This document shows, piece after piece, positions 14,801-27,534 of a stretch of DNA of 64,000 nt (position 1 is its first letter; the number at the start of each line of letters is the position of its first letter). The notes beneath the pieces were generated by a model, which searched no databases, was not told the origin of the DNA, and worked only from the letters and a program-made list of their open reading frames with translations. The stretch is from assembly GCA_963966185.1 (NCBI GenBank), contig CAWZYM010000423.1, positions 186,001 through 250,000 on the forward strand. Direction: 5' to 3'. This stretch comes from Rhabditoides inermis (taxonomy: Eukaryota; Nematoda; Chromadorea; Rhabditida; Rhabditidae). A program made the position numbers and the translations under genes.

Positions 14801-17800
14801 GCTATACGGCTACACTCCGATTCGAATTATGAGAAAGCCATGACTCGAATAAATTGAAATCAATGTGTTTCACTCTCCTGCAAGCAATATATTCTTAAGA
14901 AATCATTTTCCCGCTAAAGCGGTCCGTATGTTATTACAGGTGGACATGACTCCTATACGCTATACGACTACACTCCGTTTCGAATTCTGAGAAAGCCATG
15001 ACCCCACTACATCGAAATGAATGTGTTTCACCCTCCTGCAAGCAAAATATTCTTAAGAAATCATTTTCCTGCTAAAGCGGTCCGTATGTTATTACAGGTG
15101 GACATGACTCCTATACGCAATACGACTACACTCCGATTCGAATTATGAGAAAGCCATGACCCCACTACATCAAAATCAAGGTGTTTCACTCTCCTGCAAG
15201 CAATATAATCTTAAGAAATCATTTTCCTGCTAAAGCGGTCCGTATGTTATTACAGGTGGACATGACTCCTATACGCTATACGGCTACACTCCGATTCGAA
15301 TTATGAGAAAGCCATGACCCGAATACATTGAAATCAATGTGTTTCACTCTCCTGCAAGCAATATAATCTTAAGAAATCATTTTCCTGCTAAAGCGGTCCG
15401 TATGTTATAACAGGTGGACATGACTCCTATACGCTAAACGACTACACTCCGATTCGAATTATGAGAAAGCCATGACTCCACTTCATCGAAATCATGGTGT
15501 TTTACCCTCCTGCAAGCAATTAAATCTTAAGAAACCATTTTCCTGCTAAAGCGGTCCGTATGTTATTACAGGTGGACATGACTCCTATACGCTATACGGC
15601 TACACTCCGATTCGAATTATGAGAAAGCCATGACTCCACTTCATCGAAATCATGGTGTTTCACCCTCCTGCAAGCAAAATTTTTTTAAGAAATCATTTTC
15701 CTGCTAAAGCGGTCCGTATGTTATTACAGGTGGACATGACTCCTATACGCTATACGACTACACTCCGTTTCGAATTCTGAGAAAGCCATGACTCCACTTC
15801 ATCGAAATCATGGTGTTTCACCCTCCTGCAAGCAAAATATTCTTGAGAAATCATTTTCCTGCTAAAGCGGTCCGTATGTTATTACAGGTGGACATGACTC
15901 CTATACGCTATACGGCTACACTCCGATTCGAATTATGAGAAAGCCATGACCCGAATAAATTGAAATCAATGTGTTTCACTCTCCTGCAAGCAATATATTC
16001 TTAAGAAATCATTTTCCCGCTAAAGCGGTCCGTATGTTATTACAGGTGGACATGACTCCTATACGCTATACGACTACACTCCGTTTCGAATTCTGAGAAA
16101 GCCATGACCCCACTACATCGAAATCAATGTGTTTCACCCTCCTGCAAGCAAAATATTCTTAAGAAATCATTTTCCTGCTAAAGCGGTCCGTATGTTATTA
16201 CAGGTGGACATGACTCCTATACGCAATACGACTACACTCCGATTCGAATTATGAGAAAGCCATGACCCCACTACATCAAAATCAATGTGTTTCACTCTCC
16301 TGCAAGCAATATAATCTTAAGAAATCATTTTCCTGCTAAAGCGGTCCGTATGTTATTACAGGTGGACATGACTCCTATACGCTATACGACTACACTTCGA
16401 TTCGAATTATGAGAAAGCCATGACCCGAATACATTGAAATCAATGTGTTTCACTCTTCTGCAAGCAATATAATCTTAAGAAATCATTTTCCTGCTAAAGC
16501 GGTCCGTATGTTATTACAGGTGGACATGACTCCTATACGCTATACGACTACACTCCGTTTCGAATTCTGAGAAAGCCATGACCCCACTACATCAAAATCA
16601 ATGTGTTTCACTCTCCTGCAAGCAATATAATCTAAAGAAATCATTTTCCTGCTAAAGCGGTCCGTATGTTATTACAGGTGGACATGACTCCTATACGCTA
16701 TACGGCTACACTCCGATTCGAATTATGAGAAAGCCATGACCCGAATACATTGAAATCAATGTGTTTCACTCTCCTGCAAGCAATATAATCTTAAGAAATC
16801 ATTTTCCTGCTAAAGCGGTCCGTATGTTATTACAGGTGGACATGACTCCTATACGCTATACGGCTACACTCCGATTCGAATTATGAGAAAGCCATGACTC
16901 CACTTCATCGAAATCATGGTGTTTTACCCTCCTGCAAGCAATTAAATCTTAAGAAACCATTTTCCTGCTAAAGCGGTCCGTATGTTATTACAGGTGGACA
17001 TGACTCCTATACGCTATACGGCTACACTTCTATTCGAATTATGAAAAAAGCCATGGCCCCACTTCATCGAAATCATGGTGTTTCACCCTCCTGCAAGCAA
17101 AATTTTTTTAAGAAATCATTTTCCTGCTAAAGCGGTCCGTATGTTATTACAGGTGGACATGACTCCTATACGCTATACGACTACACTCCGTTTCGAATTC
17201 TGAGAAAGCCATGACTCCACTTCATCGAAATCATGGTGTTTCACCCTCCTGCAAGCAAAATATTCTTGAGAAATCATTTTCCTGCTAAAGCGGTCCGTAT
17301 GTTATTACAGGTGGACATGACTCCTATACGCTATACGGCTACACTCCGATTCGAATTATGAGAAAGCCATGACCCGAATAAATTGAAATCAATGTGTTTC
17401 ACTCTCCTGCAAGCAATATATTCTTAAGAAATCATTTTCCCGCTAAAGCGGTCCGTATGTTATTACAGGTGGACATGACTCCTATACGCTATACGACTAC
17501 ACTCCGTTTCGAATTCTGAGAAAGCCATGACCCCACTACATCGAAATCAATGTGTTTCACCCTCCTGCAAGCAAAATATTCTTAAGAAATCATTTTCCTG
17601 CTAAAGCGGTCCGTATGTTATTACAGGTGGACATGACTCCTATACGCAATACGACTACACTCCGATTCGAATTATGAGAAAGCCATGACCCCACTACATC
17701 AAAATCAATGTGTTTCACTCTCCTGCAAGCAATATAATCTTAAGAAATCATTTTCCTGCTAAAGCGGTCCGTATGTTATTACAGGTGGACATGACTCCTA

Positions 17801-19620
17801 TACGCTATACGACTACACTTCGATTCGAATTATGAGAAAGCCATGACCCGAATACATTGAAATCAATGTGTTTCACTCTTCTGCAAGCAATATAATCTTA
17901 AGAAATCATTTTCCTGCTAAAGCGGTCCGTATGTTATTACAGGTGGACATGACTCCTATACGCTAAACGACTACCTTCCGATTCGAATTATGAGAAAGCC
18001 ATGACTCCACTTCATCGAAATCATGGTGTTTCACCCTCCTGCAAGCAAAATTTTTTTAAGAAATCATTTTCCTGCTAAAGCGGTCCGTATGTTATTACAG
18101 GTGGACATGACTCCTATACGCTATACGACTACACTCCGTTTCGAATTCTGAGAAAGCCATGACCCCACTACATCAAAATCAATGTGTTTCACTCTCCTGC
18201 AAGCAATATAATCTAAAGAAATCATTTTCCTGCTAAAGCGGTCCGTATGTTATTACAGGTGGACATGACTCCTATACGCTATACGGCTACACTCCGATTC
18301 GAATTATGAGAAAGCCATGACCCGAATACATTGAAATCAATGTGTTTCACTCTCCTGCAAGCAATATAATCTTAAGAAATCATTTTCCTGCTAAAGCGGT
18401 CCGTATGTTATTACAGGTGGACATGACTCCTATACGCTATACGGCTACACTCCGATTCGAATTATGAGAAAGCCATGACCCGAATACATTGAAATCAATG
18501 TGTTTCACTCTCCTGCAAGCAATATAATCTTAAGAAATCATTTTCCTGCTAAAGCGGTCCGTATGTTATAACAGGTGGACATGACTCCTATACGCTAAAC
18601 GACTACACTCCGATTCGAATTATGAGAAAGCCATGACTCCACTTCATCGAAATCATGGTGTTTTACCCTCCTGCAAGCAATATAATCTTAAGAAACCATT
18701 TTCCTGCTAAAGCGGTCCGTATGTTATTACAGGTGGACATGACTCCTATACGCTATACGGCTACACTTCTATTCGAATTATGAAAAAGCCATGGCCCCAC
18801 TACATCAAAATCAATGTGTTTCACTCTCCTGCAAGCAATATAATCTTAAGAAATCATTTTCCTGATAAAGCGGTCCGTATGTTATTACAGGTAGACATGA
18901 CTCCTATACGCTATACGGCTACACTCCGATTCAAATTATGAAAAAGCCATGACCCCACTACAACGAAATCAATGTGTTTCACCCTCCTGCAAGCAGAAGT
19001 ATCTTTAAAAAAACCATTTTCCTGCTAAAGCGGTCCGTATGTTATTACAGGTGGACATGACTCCTATACGCTATACGGCTACACTCCGATTCGAATTATG
19101 AGAAAGCCATGACCCGAATACATTGAAATCAATGTGTTTCACTCTCCTGCAAGCAATATAATCTTAAGAAATCATTTTCCTGCTAAAGCGGTCCGTATGT
19201 TATAACAGGTGGACATGACTCCTATACGCTAAACGACTACACTCCGATTCGAATTATGAGAAAGCCATGACTCCACTTCATCGAAATCATGGTGTTTCAC
19301 CCTCCTGCAAGCAAAATTTTTTTAAGAAATCATTTTCCTGCTAAAGCGGTCCGTATGTTATTACAGGTGGACATGACTCCTATACGCTATACGACTACAC
19401 TCCGTTTCGAATTCTGAGAAAGCCATGACTCCACTTCATCGAAATCATGGTGTTTCACCCTCCTGCAAGCAAAATATTCTTGAGAAATCATTTTCCTGCT
19501 AAAGCGGTCCGTATGTTATTACAGGTGGACATGACTCCTATACGCTATACGGCTACACTCCGATTCGAATTATGAGAAAGCCATGACCCGAATAAATTGA
19601 AATCAATGTGTTTCACTCTC
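11875..19620. repeat. Satellite higher-order block, copy B
   Basis: This is the second copy of the block at 1-7900. It starts at the AGAATTATCTTT monomer and diverges near 19.62 kb, where copy A has AATATATTC and this copy has AATATAATC. It differs by isolated substitutions (for example near 13090 and 14380) and by loss of one monomer near 19290. Such similarity implies recent unequal exchange or segmental amplification within the array; a misassembled collapse or duplication is also possible. Confidence 0.88.
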
Positions 19621-22600
19621 CTGCAAGCAATATAATCTTAAGAAATCATTTTCCTGCTAAAGCGGTCCGTATGTTATTACAGGTGGACATGACTCCTATA
19701 CGCTATACGGCTACACTCCGATTCGAATTATGAGAAAGCCATGACTCGAATAAATTGAAATCAATGTGTTTCACTCTCCTGCAAGCAATATATTCTTAAG
19801 AAATCATTTTCCCGCTAAAGCGGTCCGTATGTTATTACAGGTGGACATGACTCCTATACGCTATACGACTACACTCCGTTTCGAATTCTGAGAAAGCCAT
19901 GACCCCACTACATCGAAATCAATGTGTTTCACCCTCCTGCAAGCAAAATATTCTTAAGAAATCATTTTCCTGCTAAAGCGGTCCGTATGTTATTACAGGT
20001 GGACATGACTCCTATACGCAATACGACTACACTCCGATTCGAATTATGAGAAAGCCATGACCCCACTACATCAAAATCAATGTGTTTCACTCTCCTGCAA
20101 GCAATATAATCTTAAGAAATCATTTTCCTGCTAAAGCGGTCCGTATGTTATTACAGGTGGACATGACTCCTATACGCTATACGGCTACACTCCGATTCGA
20201 ATTATGAGAAAGCCATGACCCGAATACATTGAAATCAATGTGTTTCACTCTCCTGCAAGCAATATAATCTTAAGAAATCATTTTCCTGCTAAAGCGGTCC
20301 GTATGTTATAACAGGTGGACATGACTCCTATACGCTAAACGACTACACTCCGATTCGAATTATGAGAAAGCCATGACTCCACTTCATCGAAATCATGGTG
20401 TTTTACCCTCCTGCAAGCAATTAAATCTTAAGAAACCATTTTCCTGCTAAAGCGGTCCGTATGTTATTACAGGTGGACATGACTCCTATACGCTATACGG
20501 CTACACTCCGATTCGAATTATGAGAAAGCCATGACCCGAATACATTGAAATAAATGTGTTTCACTCTCCTGCAAGCAATATAATCTTAAGAAATCATTTT
20601 CCTGCTAAAGCGGTCCGTATGTTATTACAGGTGGACATGACTCCTATACGCTAAACGACTACCTTCCGATTCGAATTATGAGAAAGCCATGACTCCACTT
20701 CATCGAAATCATGGTGTTTCACCCTCCTGCAAGCAAAATTTTTTTAAGAAATCATTTTCCTGCTAAAGCGGTCCGTATGTTATTACAGGTGGACATGACT
20801 CCTATACGCTATACGACTACACTCCGTTTCGAATTCTGAGAAAGCCATGACTCCACTTCATCGAAATCATGGTGTTTCACCCTCCTGCAAGCAAAATATT
20901 CTTGAGAAATCATTTTCCTGCTAAAGCGGTCCGTATGTTATTACAGGTGGACATGACTCCTATACGCTATACGGCTACACTCCGATTCGAATTATGAGAA
21001 AGCCATGACCCGAATAAATTGAATTCAATGTGTTTCACTCTCCTGCAAGCAATATATTCTTAAGAAATCATTTTCCCGCTAAAGCGGTCCGTATGTTATT
21101 ACAGGTGGACATGACTCCTATACGCTATACGACTACACTCCGTTTCGAATTCTGAGAAAGCCATGACCCCACTACATCGAAATCAATGTGTTTCACCCTC
21201 CTGCAAGCAAAATATTCTTAAGAAATCATTTTCCTGCTAAAGCGGTCCGTATGTTATTACAGGTGGACATGACTCCTATACGCAATACGACTACACTCCG
21301 ATTCGAATTATGAGAAAGCCATGACCCCACTACATCAAAATCAATGTGTTTCACTCTCCTGCAAGCAATATAATCTAAAGAAATCATTTTCCTGCTAAAG
21401 CGGTCCGTATGTTATTACAGGTGGACATGACTCCTATACGCTATACGGCTACACTCCGATTCGAATTATGAGAAAGCCATGACCCGAATACATTGAAATC
21501 AATGTGTTTCACTCTCCTGCAAGCAATATAATCTTAAGAAATCATTTTCCTGCTAAAGCGGTCCGTATGTTATTACAGGTGGACATGACTCCTATACGCT
21601 AAACGACTACACTCCGATTCGAATTATGAGAAAGTCATGACTCCACTTAATCGAAATCATGGTGTTTTACCCTCCTGCAAGCAATTAAATCTTAAGAAAC
21701 CATTTTCCTGCTAAAGCGGTCCGTATGTTATTACAGGTGGACATGACTCCTATACGCTATACGGCTACACTTCTATTCGAATTATGAAAAAGCCATGGCC
21801 CCACTACATCAAAATCAATGTGTTTCACTCTCCTGCAAGCAATATAATCTTAAGAAATCATTTTCCTGATAAAGCGGTCCGTATGTTATTACAGGTAGAC
21901 ATGACTCCTATACGCTATACGGCTACACTCCGATTCAAATTATGAAAAAGCCATGACCCCACTACAACGAAATCAATGTGTTTCACCCTCCTGCAAGCAG
22001 AAGTATCTTTAAAAAAACCATTTTCCTGCTAAAGCGGTCCGTATGTTATTACAGGTGGACATGACTCCTATACGCTATACGGCTACACTCCGATTCGAAT
22101 TATGAGAAAGCCATGACTCGAATAAATTGAAATCAATGTGTTTCACTCTCCTGCAAGCAATATATTCTTAAGAAATCATTTTCCCGCTAAAGCGGTCCGT
22201 ATGTTATTACAGGTGGACATGACTCCTATACGCTATACGACTACACTCCGTTTCGAATTCTGAGAAAGCCATGACCCCACTACATCGAAATCAATGTGTT
22301 TCACCCTCCTGCAAGCAAAATATTCTTAAGAAATCATTTTCCTGCTAAAGCGGTCCGTATGTTATTACAGGTGGACATGACTCCTATACGCTATACGGCT
22401 ACACTCCGATTCGAATTATGAGAAAGCCATGACTCGAATAAATTGAAATCAATGTGTTTCACTCTCCTGCAAGCAATATATTCTTAAGAAATCATTTTCC
22501 CGCTAAAGCGGTCCGTATGTTATTACAGGTGGACATGACTCCTATACGCTATACGGCTACACTCCGATTCGAATTATGAGAAAGCCATGACCCCACTACA

Positions 22601-25600
22601 TCAAAATCAATGTGTTTCACTCTCCTGCAAGCAATATAATCTTAAGAAATCATTTTCCTGCTAAAGCGGTCCGTATGTTATTACAGGTGGACATGACTCC
22701 TATACGCTATACGGCTACACTCCGATTCGAATTATGAGAAAGCCATGACCCCACTACATCAAAATCATGGTGTTTACCCTCCTGCAAGCAATTAAATCTT
22801 AAGAAACCATTTTCCTGCTAAAGCGGTCCGTATGTTATTACAGGTGGACATGACTCCTATACGCTAAACGACTACACTCCGATTCGAATTATGAGAAAGC
22901 CATGACTCCACTTCATCGAAATCATGGTGTTTTACCCTCCTGCAAGCAATTAAATCTTAAGAAACCATTTTCCTGCTAAAGCGGTCCGTATGTTATTACA
23001 GGTGGACATGACTCCTATACGCTATACGACTACACTCCGATTCGAATTATGAGAAAGCCATGACCCCACTACATCAAAATCAATGTGTTTCACTCTCCTG
23101 CAAGCAATATAATCTTAAGAAATCATTTTCCTGCTAAAGCGGTCCGTATGTTATTACAGGTGGACATGACTCCTATACGCTATACGACTACACTCCGTTT
23201 CGAATTATGAGAAAGCCATGACCCGAATACATTGAAATCAATGTGTTTCACTCTCCTGCAAGCAATATAATCTAAAGAAATCATTTTCCTGCTAAAGCGG
23301 TCCGTATGTTATTACAGGTGGACATGACTCCTATACGCTATACGGCTACACTCCGATTCGAATTATGAGAAAGCCATGACCCGAATACATTGAAATCAAT
23401 GTGTTTCACTCTCCTGCAAGCAATATAATCTTAAGAAATCATTTTCCTGCTAAAGCGGTCCGTATGTTATTACAGGTGGACATGACTCCTATACGCTATA
23501 CGACTACACTCCGTTTCGAATTCTGAGAAAGCCATGACCCCACTACATCAAAATCAATGTGTTTCACTCTCCTGCAAGCAATATAATCTAAAGAAATCAT
23601 TTTCCTGCTAAAGCGGTCCGTATGTTATTACAGGTGGACATGACTCCTATACGCTATACGGCTACACTCCGATTCGAATTATGAGAAAGCCATGACCCGA
23701 ATACATTGAAATCAATGTGTTTCACTCTCCTGCAAGCAATATATTCTTAAGAAATCATTTTCCTGCTAAAGCGGTCCGTATGTTATTACAGCTGGACATG
23801 ACTCCTATACGCTATACGACTACACTCCGTTTCGAATTCTGAGAAAGCCATGACCCCACTACATCGAAATCAATGTGTTTCACCCTCCTGCAAGCAAAAT
23901 ATTCTTAAGAAATCATTTTCCTGCTAAAGCGGTCCGTATGTTATTACAGGTGGACATGACTCCTATACGCAATACGACTACACTCCGATTCGAATTATGA
24001 GAAAGCCATGACCCCACTACATCGAAATCAATGTGTTTCACCCTCCTGCAAGCAAAATATTCTTAAGAAATCATTTTCCTGCTAAAGCGGTCCGTATGTT
24101 ATTACAGGTGGACATGACTCCTATACGCAATACGACTACACTCCGATTCGAATTATGAGAAAACCATGACCCCACTACATCAAAATCAATGTGTTTCACT
24201 CTCCTGCAAGCAATATAATCTTAAGAAATCATTTTCCTGCTAAAGCGGTCCGTATGTTATTACAGGTGGACATGACTCCTATACGCTATACGGCTACACT
24301 CCGATTCGAATTATGAGAAAGCCATGACCCCACTACATCAAAATCAATGTGTTTCACTCTCCTGCAAGCAATATAATCTAAAGAAATCATTTTCCTGCTA
24401 AAGCGGTCCGTATGTTATTACAGGTGGACATGACTCCTATACGCTATACGGCTACACTCCGATTCGAATTATGAGAAAGCCATGACCCGAATACATTGAA
24501 ATCAATGTGTTTCACTCTCCTGCAAGCAATATAATCTTAAGAAATCATTTTCTTGCTAAAGCGGTCCGTATGTTATTACAGGTGGACATGACTCCTATAC
24601 GCTATACGACTACACTCCGATTCGAAAGATGAGAAATCCATGACCCCACTACATCGAAATCAATGTGTTTCACCCTCCTGCAAGCGATATTATCTTAAGA
24701 AATCATTTTCCTGCTAAGCGGTCCGTATGTTATTACAGGTGGACATGACTCCATACGCTATACGACTACACTCCGATTCGAAATATGAGAAAGCCATGAC
24801 CTCACTAGATCGAAATCAATGTGTTTTACCCTAATGCAAGCAATAAAATCTCAATAAATCATTTTCCTGCTAAAGCGGTCCGTATGTTATTACAGGTGGA
24901 CATGACTTCTATACGCTATACGACTACACTCCGATTCGAAATATGAGAAAGCCATGACCTCACTAGATCGAAATCAATGTGTTTCACCCTCCTGCAAGCA
25001 ATAAAATCTTAAGAAACCATTTTCCTGCTAAAGCGGTCCGTATGTTATTACAGGTGGACATGACTCCTATACGCTATACGGCTACACTTCTATTCGAATT
25101 ATGAGAAAGTCATGACCCCACTACATCGAAATCAATGTGTTTCACCCTCCTGCAAGCGAAATATTTTTAAGAAATCATTTTCCTGCTAAAGCGGTCCCGT
25201 ATGTTATTACAGGTGGACATGACTCCTATACGCTATACGGCTACACTTCTATTCGAATTATGAGAAAGCCATGACCCCACTACATCGAAATCAATGTGTT
25301 TCACCCTCCTGCAAGCGAAATATTTTTAAGAAATCATTTTCCTGCTAAAGCGGTCCGTATGTTATTACAGGTGGACATGACTCCTATACGCTATACGGCT
25401 ACACTCCGATTCGAATTATGAGAAAGCCATGACCCGAAAAAATTGAAATCAATGTGTTTCACCCTCCTGCAAGCGAAATATTTTTAAGAAATCATTTTCC
25501 TGCTAAAGCGGTCCGTATGTTATTACAGGTGGACATGACTCCTATACGCTATACGGCTACACTCCGATTCGAATTATGAGAAAGCCATGACCCGAATACA

Positions 25601-26082
25601 TTGAAATCAATGTGTTTTCACTCTCCTGCAAGCAATATACTCTTGAGAAATCATTTTCCTGCTAAAGCGGTCCGTATGTTATTACAGGTGGACATGACTC
25701 CTATACGCTATACGACTACACTCCGATTCGAAATATGAGAAAGCCATGACCTCACTAGATCGAAATCAATGTGTTTTACCCTAATGCAAGCAATAAAATC
25801 TCAATAAATCATTTTCCTGCTAAAGCGGTCCGTATGTTATTACAGGTGGACATGACTTCTATACGCTATACGACTACACTCCGATTCGAAATATGAGAAA
25901 GCCATGACCTCACAATATCGAAATCAGTGTGTTTCACCCTCCTGCAAGCATTATATTCTTGAGAAATTCATTTTCCTGCTAAAGCGGTCCGTATGTTATT
26001 ACAGGTGGACATGACTCCTATACGCTATACGACTAGACTCCGATTCGAATTATGAAGCGCCATGACCCCACTACATCGTGTT

Positions 26083-26867
26083 GGACTACAGTACATCCAA
26101 CTCAGTGTATCACAAATGAGCATGCCTTTTGTGTAATTTCCCCAATTCTCACTCATTCATGAAATGGGTGAAACACTTTATGCATGTATGTACATGAAAA
26201 CGATATCGATGAATAGATGAAAGCGAGTAAAAACATTTTTTTCTAACCAACGCATGTATGTGAATGAACATAGTAAGGACCGTAGAGCAAACGGATACTG
26301 TAATAGGGACTATACATGTTTTGTTGGGTGGAAGGAAGGCTGTTGTCATTGCATAGCCAGGGCGCGACCGGGCGTCAATTCGTAGATGATCGACGTCCAG
26401 CAGATGCTGGAATGAGCAATAAGCATAAGCTAACTTGTTCTTGTAAACACATTTCGGTGCAATTTATTAGGCACATCTTGTTGCAACTCGCGACGGCTCG
26501 AGTTTCTAGCCACCTTGTTTGAACGCCTTCTTCTCGTTATAGACATAATACACGGACTGACTAAGAGTATATGTATATCTTATACATCAATAATAAATCA
26601 TATAAGCGTTTTTGACAACTCGTGCAAGATGAAGAGAAATGTACAAACATGACAAGATAGAAAAAAATACAACAAAACGAATCTCAAATTGGGAGCCACC
26701 GTTGGAAAGCGGCAGGGGAAAGCGCAGCAGACGGAGCCATTGTGTTTAGATAGCTACTAGGAAGGAGGCGAGAAAAGCTAGTGACACTGACATTGAATAC
26801 ATGTTCCATGTTCCGGGCGCTGACTCGGAATCGAGGTCGGACTACCCGTATTTCATGACCGCGTTAA
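26083..26867. other. Unique spacer after the satellite, no gene recognised
   Basis: The satellite stops at a truncated monomer (ATGAAGCGCCATGACCCC...). The following ~780 bases are unique-looking, with only short open frames on both strands and no recognisable motif, splice pattern or repeat. Confidence 0.6.
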
Positions 26868-27232
26868 CCCCGGGGAGGGCGTAGGTCAAACAACCCTTCC
26901 CGGTCAATGGCGACGAATCCGGCCAGAAACTTGTAGAACATTACGAGGTCCTTGACGTGACGCCGTTGTTGAGTCGTTGAGGCCCAGAATCGCATTGCGA
27001 TGGTCAGCTCCATGCACGCTGTTACACCTCTCAAGAATGAGTCGAGTGACGTAGTTTTGTACCCTCTCCAGCTGGTAGATGGATGCCTGGTCGTGAGGGT
27101 TGAAGACGCAGGTACCGTACTCGAGAAGTGTCCGAACATATGTTGTATAGACGTCAGAAGGAACTGCTGATCTGTGGAGACCACCGAGCGATAGATGCAG
27201 TAAGCGCGATTGTAGGCGTTGGCAATATACAT
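26868..27232 (-). pseudogene. LINE (non-LTR) reverse transcriptase 3' fragment, frameshifted
   Basis: Read on the minus strand, one frame gives VYTTYVRTLLEYGTCVFNPH followed by ASIYQLERVQNYVTRLIL. This is the conserved stretch downstream of the catalytic core in non-LTR retrotransposon reverse transcriptases (the LY..YVRP.LEYA..VW.P / LE.VQRR.TR pattern). That frame then degenerates, and homology resumes in another frame at about 27000-26890 with RRHVKDLVMFYKFLAGF and IDREGLF, matching the usual RR..DL...YK...G ending. At least one frameshift separates the two parts. Upstream catalytic motifs (YXDD) are absent, so this is a 5'-truncated, inactive copy. Clade is uncertain. Confidence 0.82.
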
Positions 27233-27402
27233 CTTATTCTTCTATCTTTCTTATTATTTATCAACCTGCAACCCTATTTTTTCCTTGTCGTCACTTCACG
27301 TGTCTTCCACTGAATTTCCTCCCCCTCTCCCCTCTCTCTTCCTCATCCCCCTCTTTCCCTCCCACTCTCCCCTCCCCCCCCCTCTCTCTCCCTCCCCCTC
27401 AC

Positions 27403-27534
27403 TCTGTCTCGCCGTGGCGGTGCGCACGCGGAAGTGTCCGTCTTGCCACTCGCGGGCGTGTCGAGGCAGGCGCGCGCACCAGCACCGCCTCCTCCTCCTC
27501 CTCCACACCGCCGTCCCCACCAACGCACGACACA
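27403..27534 (-). other. Possible isolated exon inside the TC tract
   Basis: A 132-base GC-rich island interrupts the C/T tract. On the minus strand it is preceded by GTTTTCAG and followed by GTGAGG, so it could be a 44-codon exon of the unidentified minus-strand gene at 35-41 kb, whose last sure exon ends in phase 0. All three minus-strand frames are open, so the frame cannot be chosen. It may equally be a degraded non-coding remnant. Confidence 0.25.

Larger units (their letters stand above)
1..26082. repeat. Satellite array, ~158 bp monomer, ~165 copies
   Basis: The anchor CCTGCTAAAGCGGTCCGT starts at 29, 186, 344 and 502 and recurs every 157-158 bases to about 26 kb. The half of the monomer from CCTGCTAAAG to TATACGCTATACG is nearly invariant. 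The other half exists as interchangeable variants (CCCCACTACATC, CCCGAATACATTG or TCCACTTCATCG; CCCTCC or CTCTCC; AATATAATC, AAATATTC or AAATTTTTTT). All six frames are closed, so it is non-coding. Units become degenerate from about 24.6 kb, and the last partial unit ends near 26,080 where it runs into unrelated sequence. The array continues beyond the left edge of the window. A near-nucleosomal monomer in a long homogeneous array is typical of heterochromatic or centromeric satellites; that role is an inference. Confidence 0.98.

Noticed and set aside
1..26082. CRISPR-like regular repeat spacing
   Set aside because: Whole 158 bp units repeat head to tail; there are no unique spacers and the genome is eukaryotic.
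1..26082. CENP-B box (TTCG....A..CGGG) in the satellite
   Set aside because: The core TTCCTGCTAAAGCGGTCCG does not fit the box; no other known centromere motif was seen.
26149..26522. Two short frames after the satellite
   Set aside because: No motif, no splice context, chance length.
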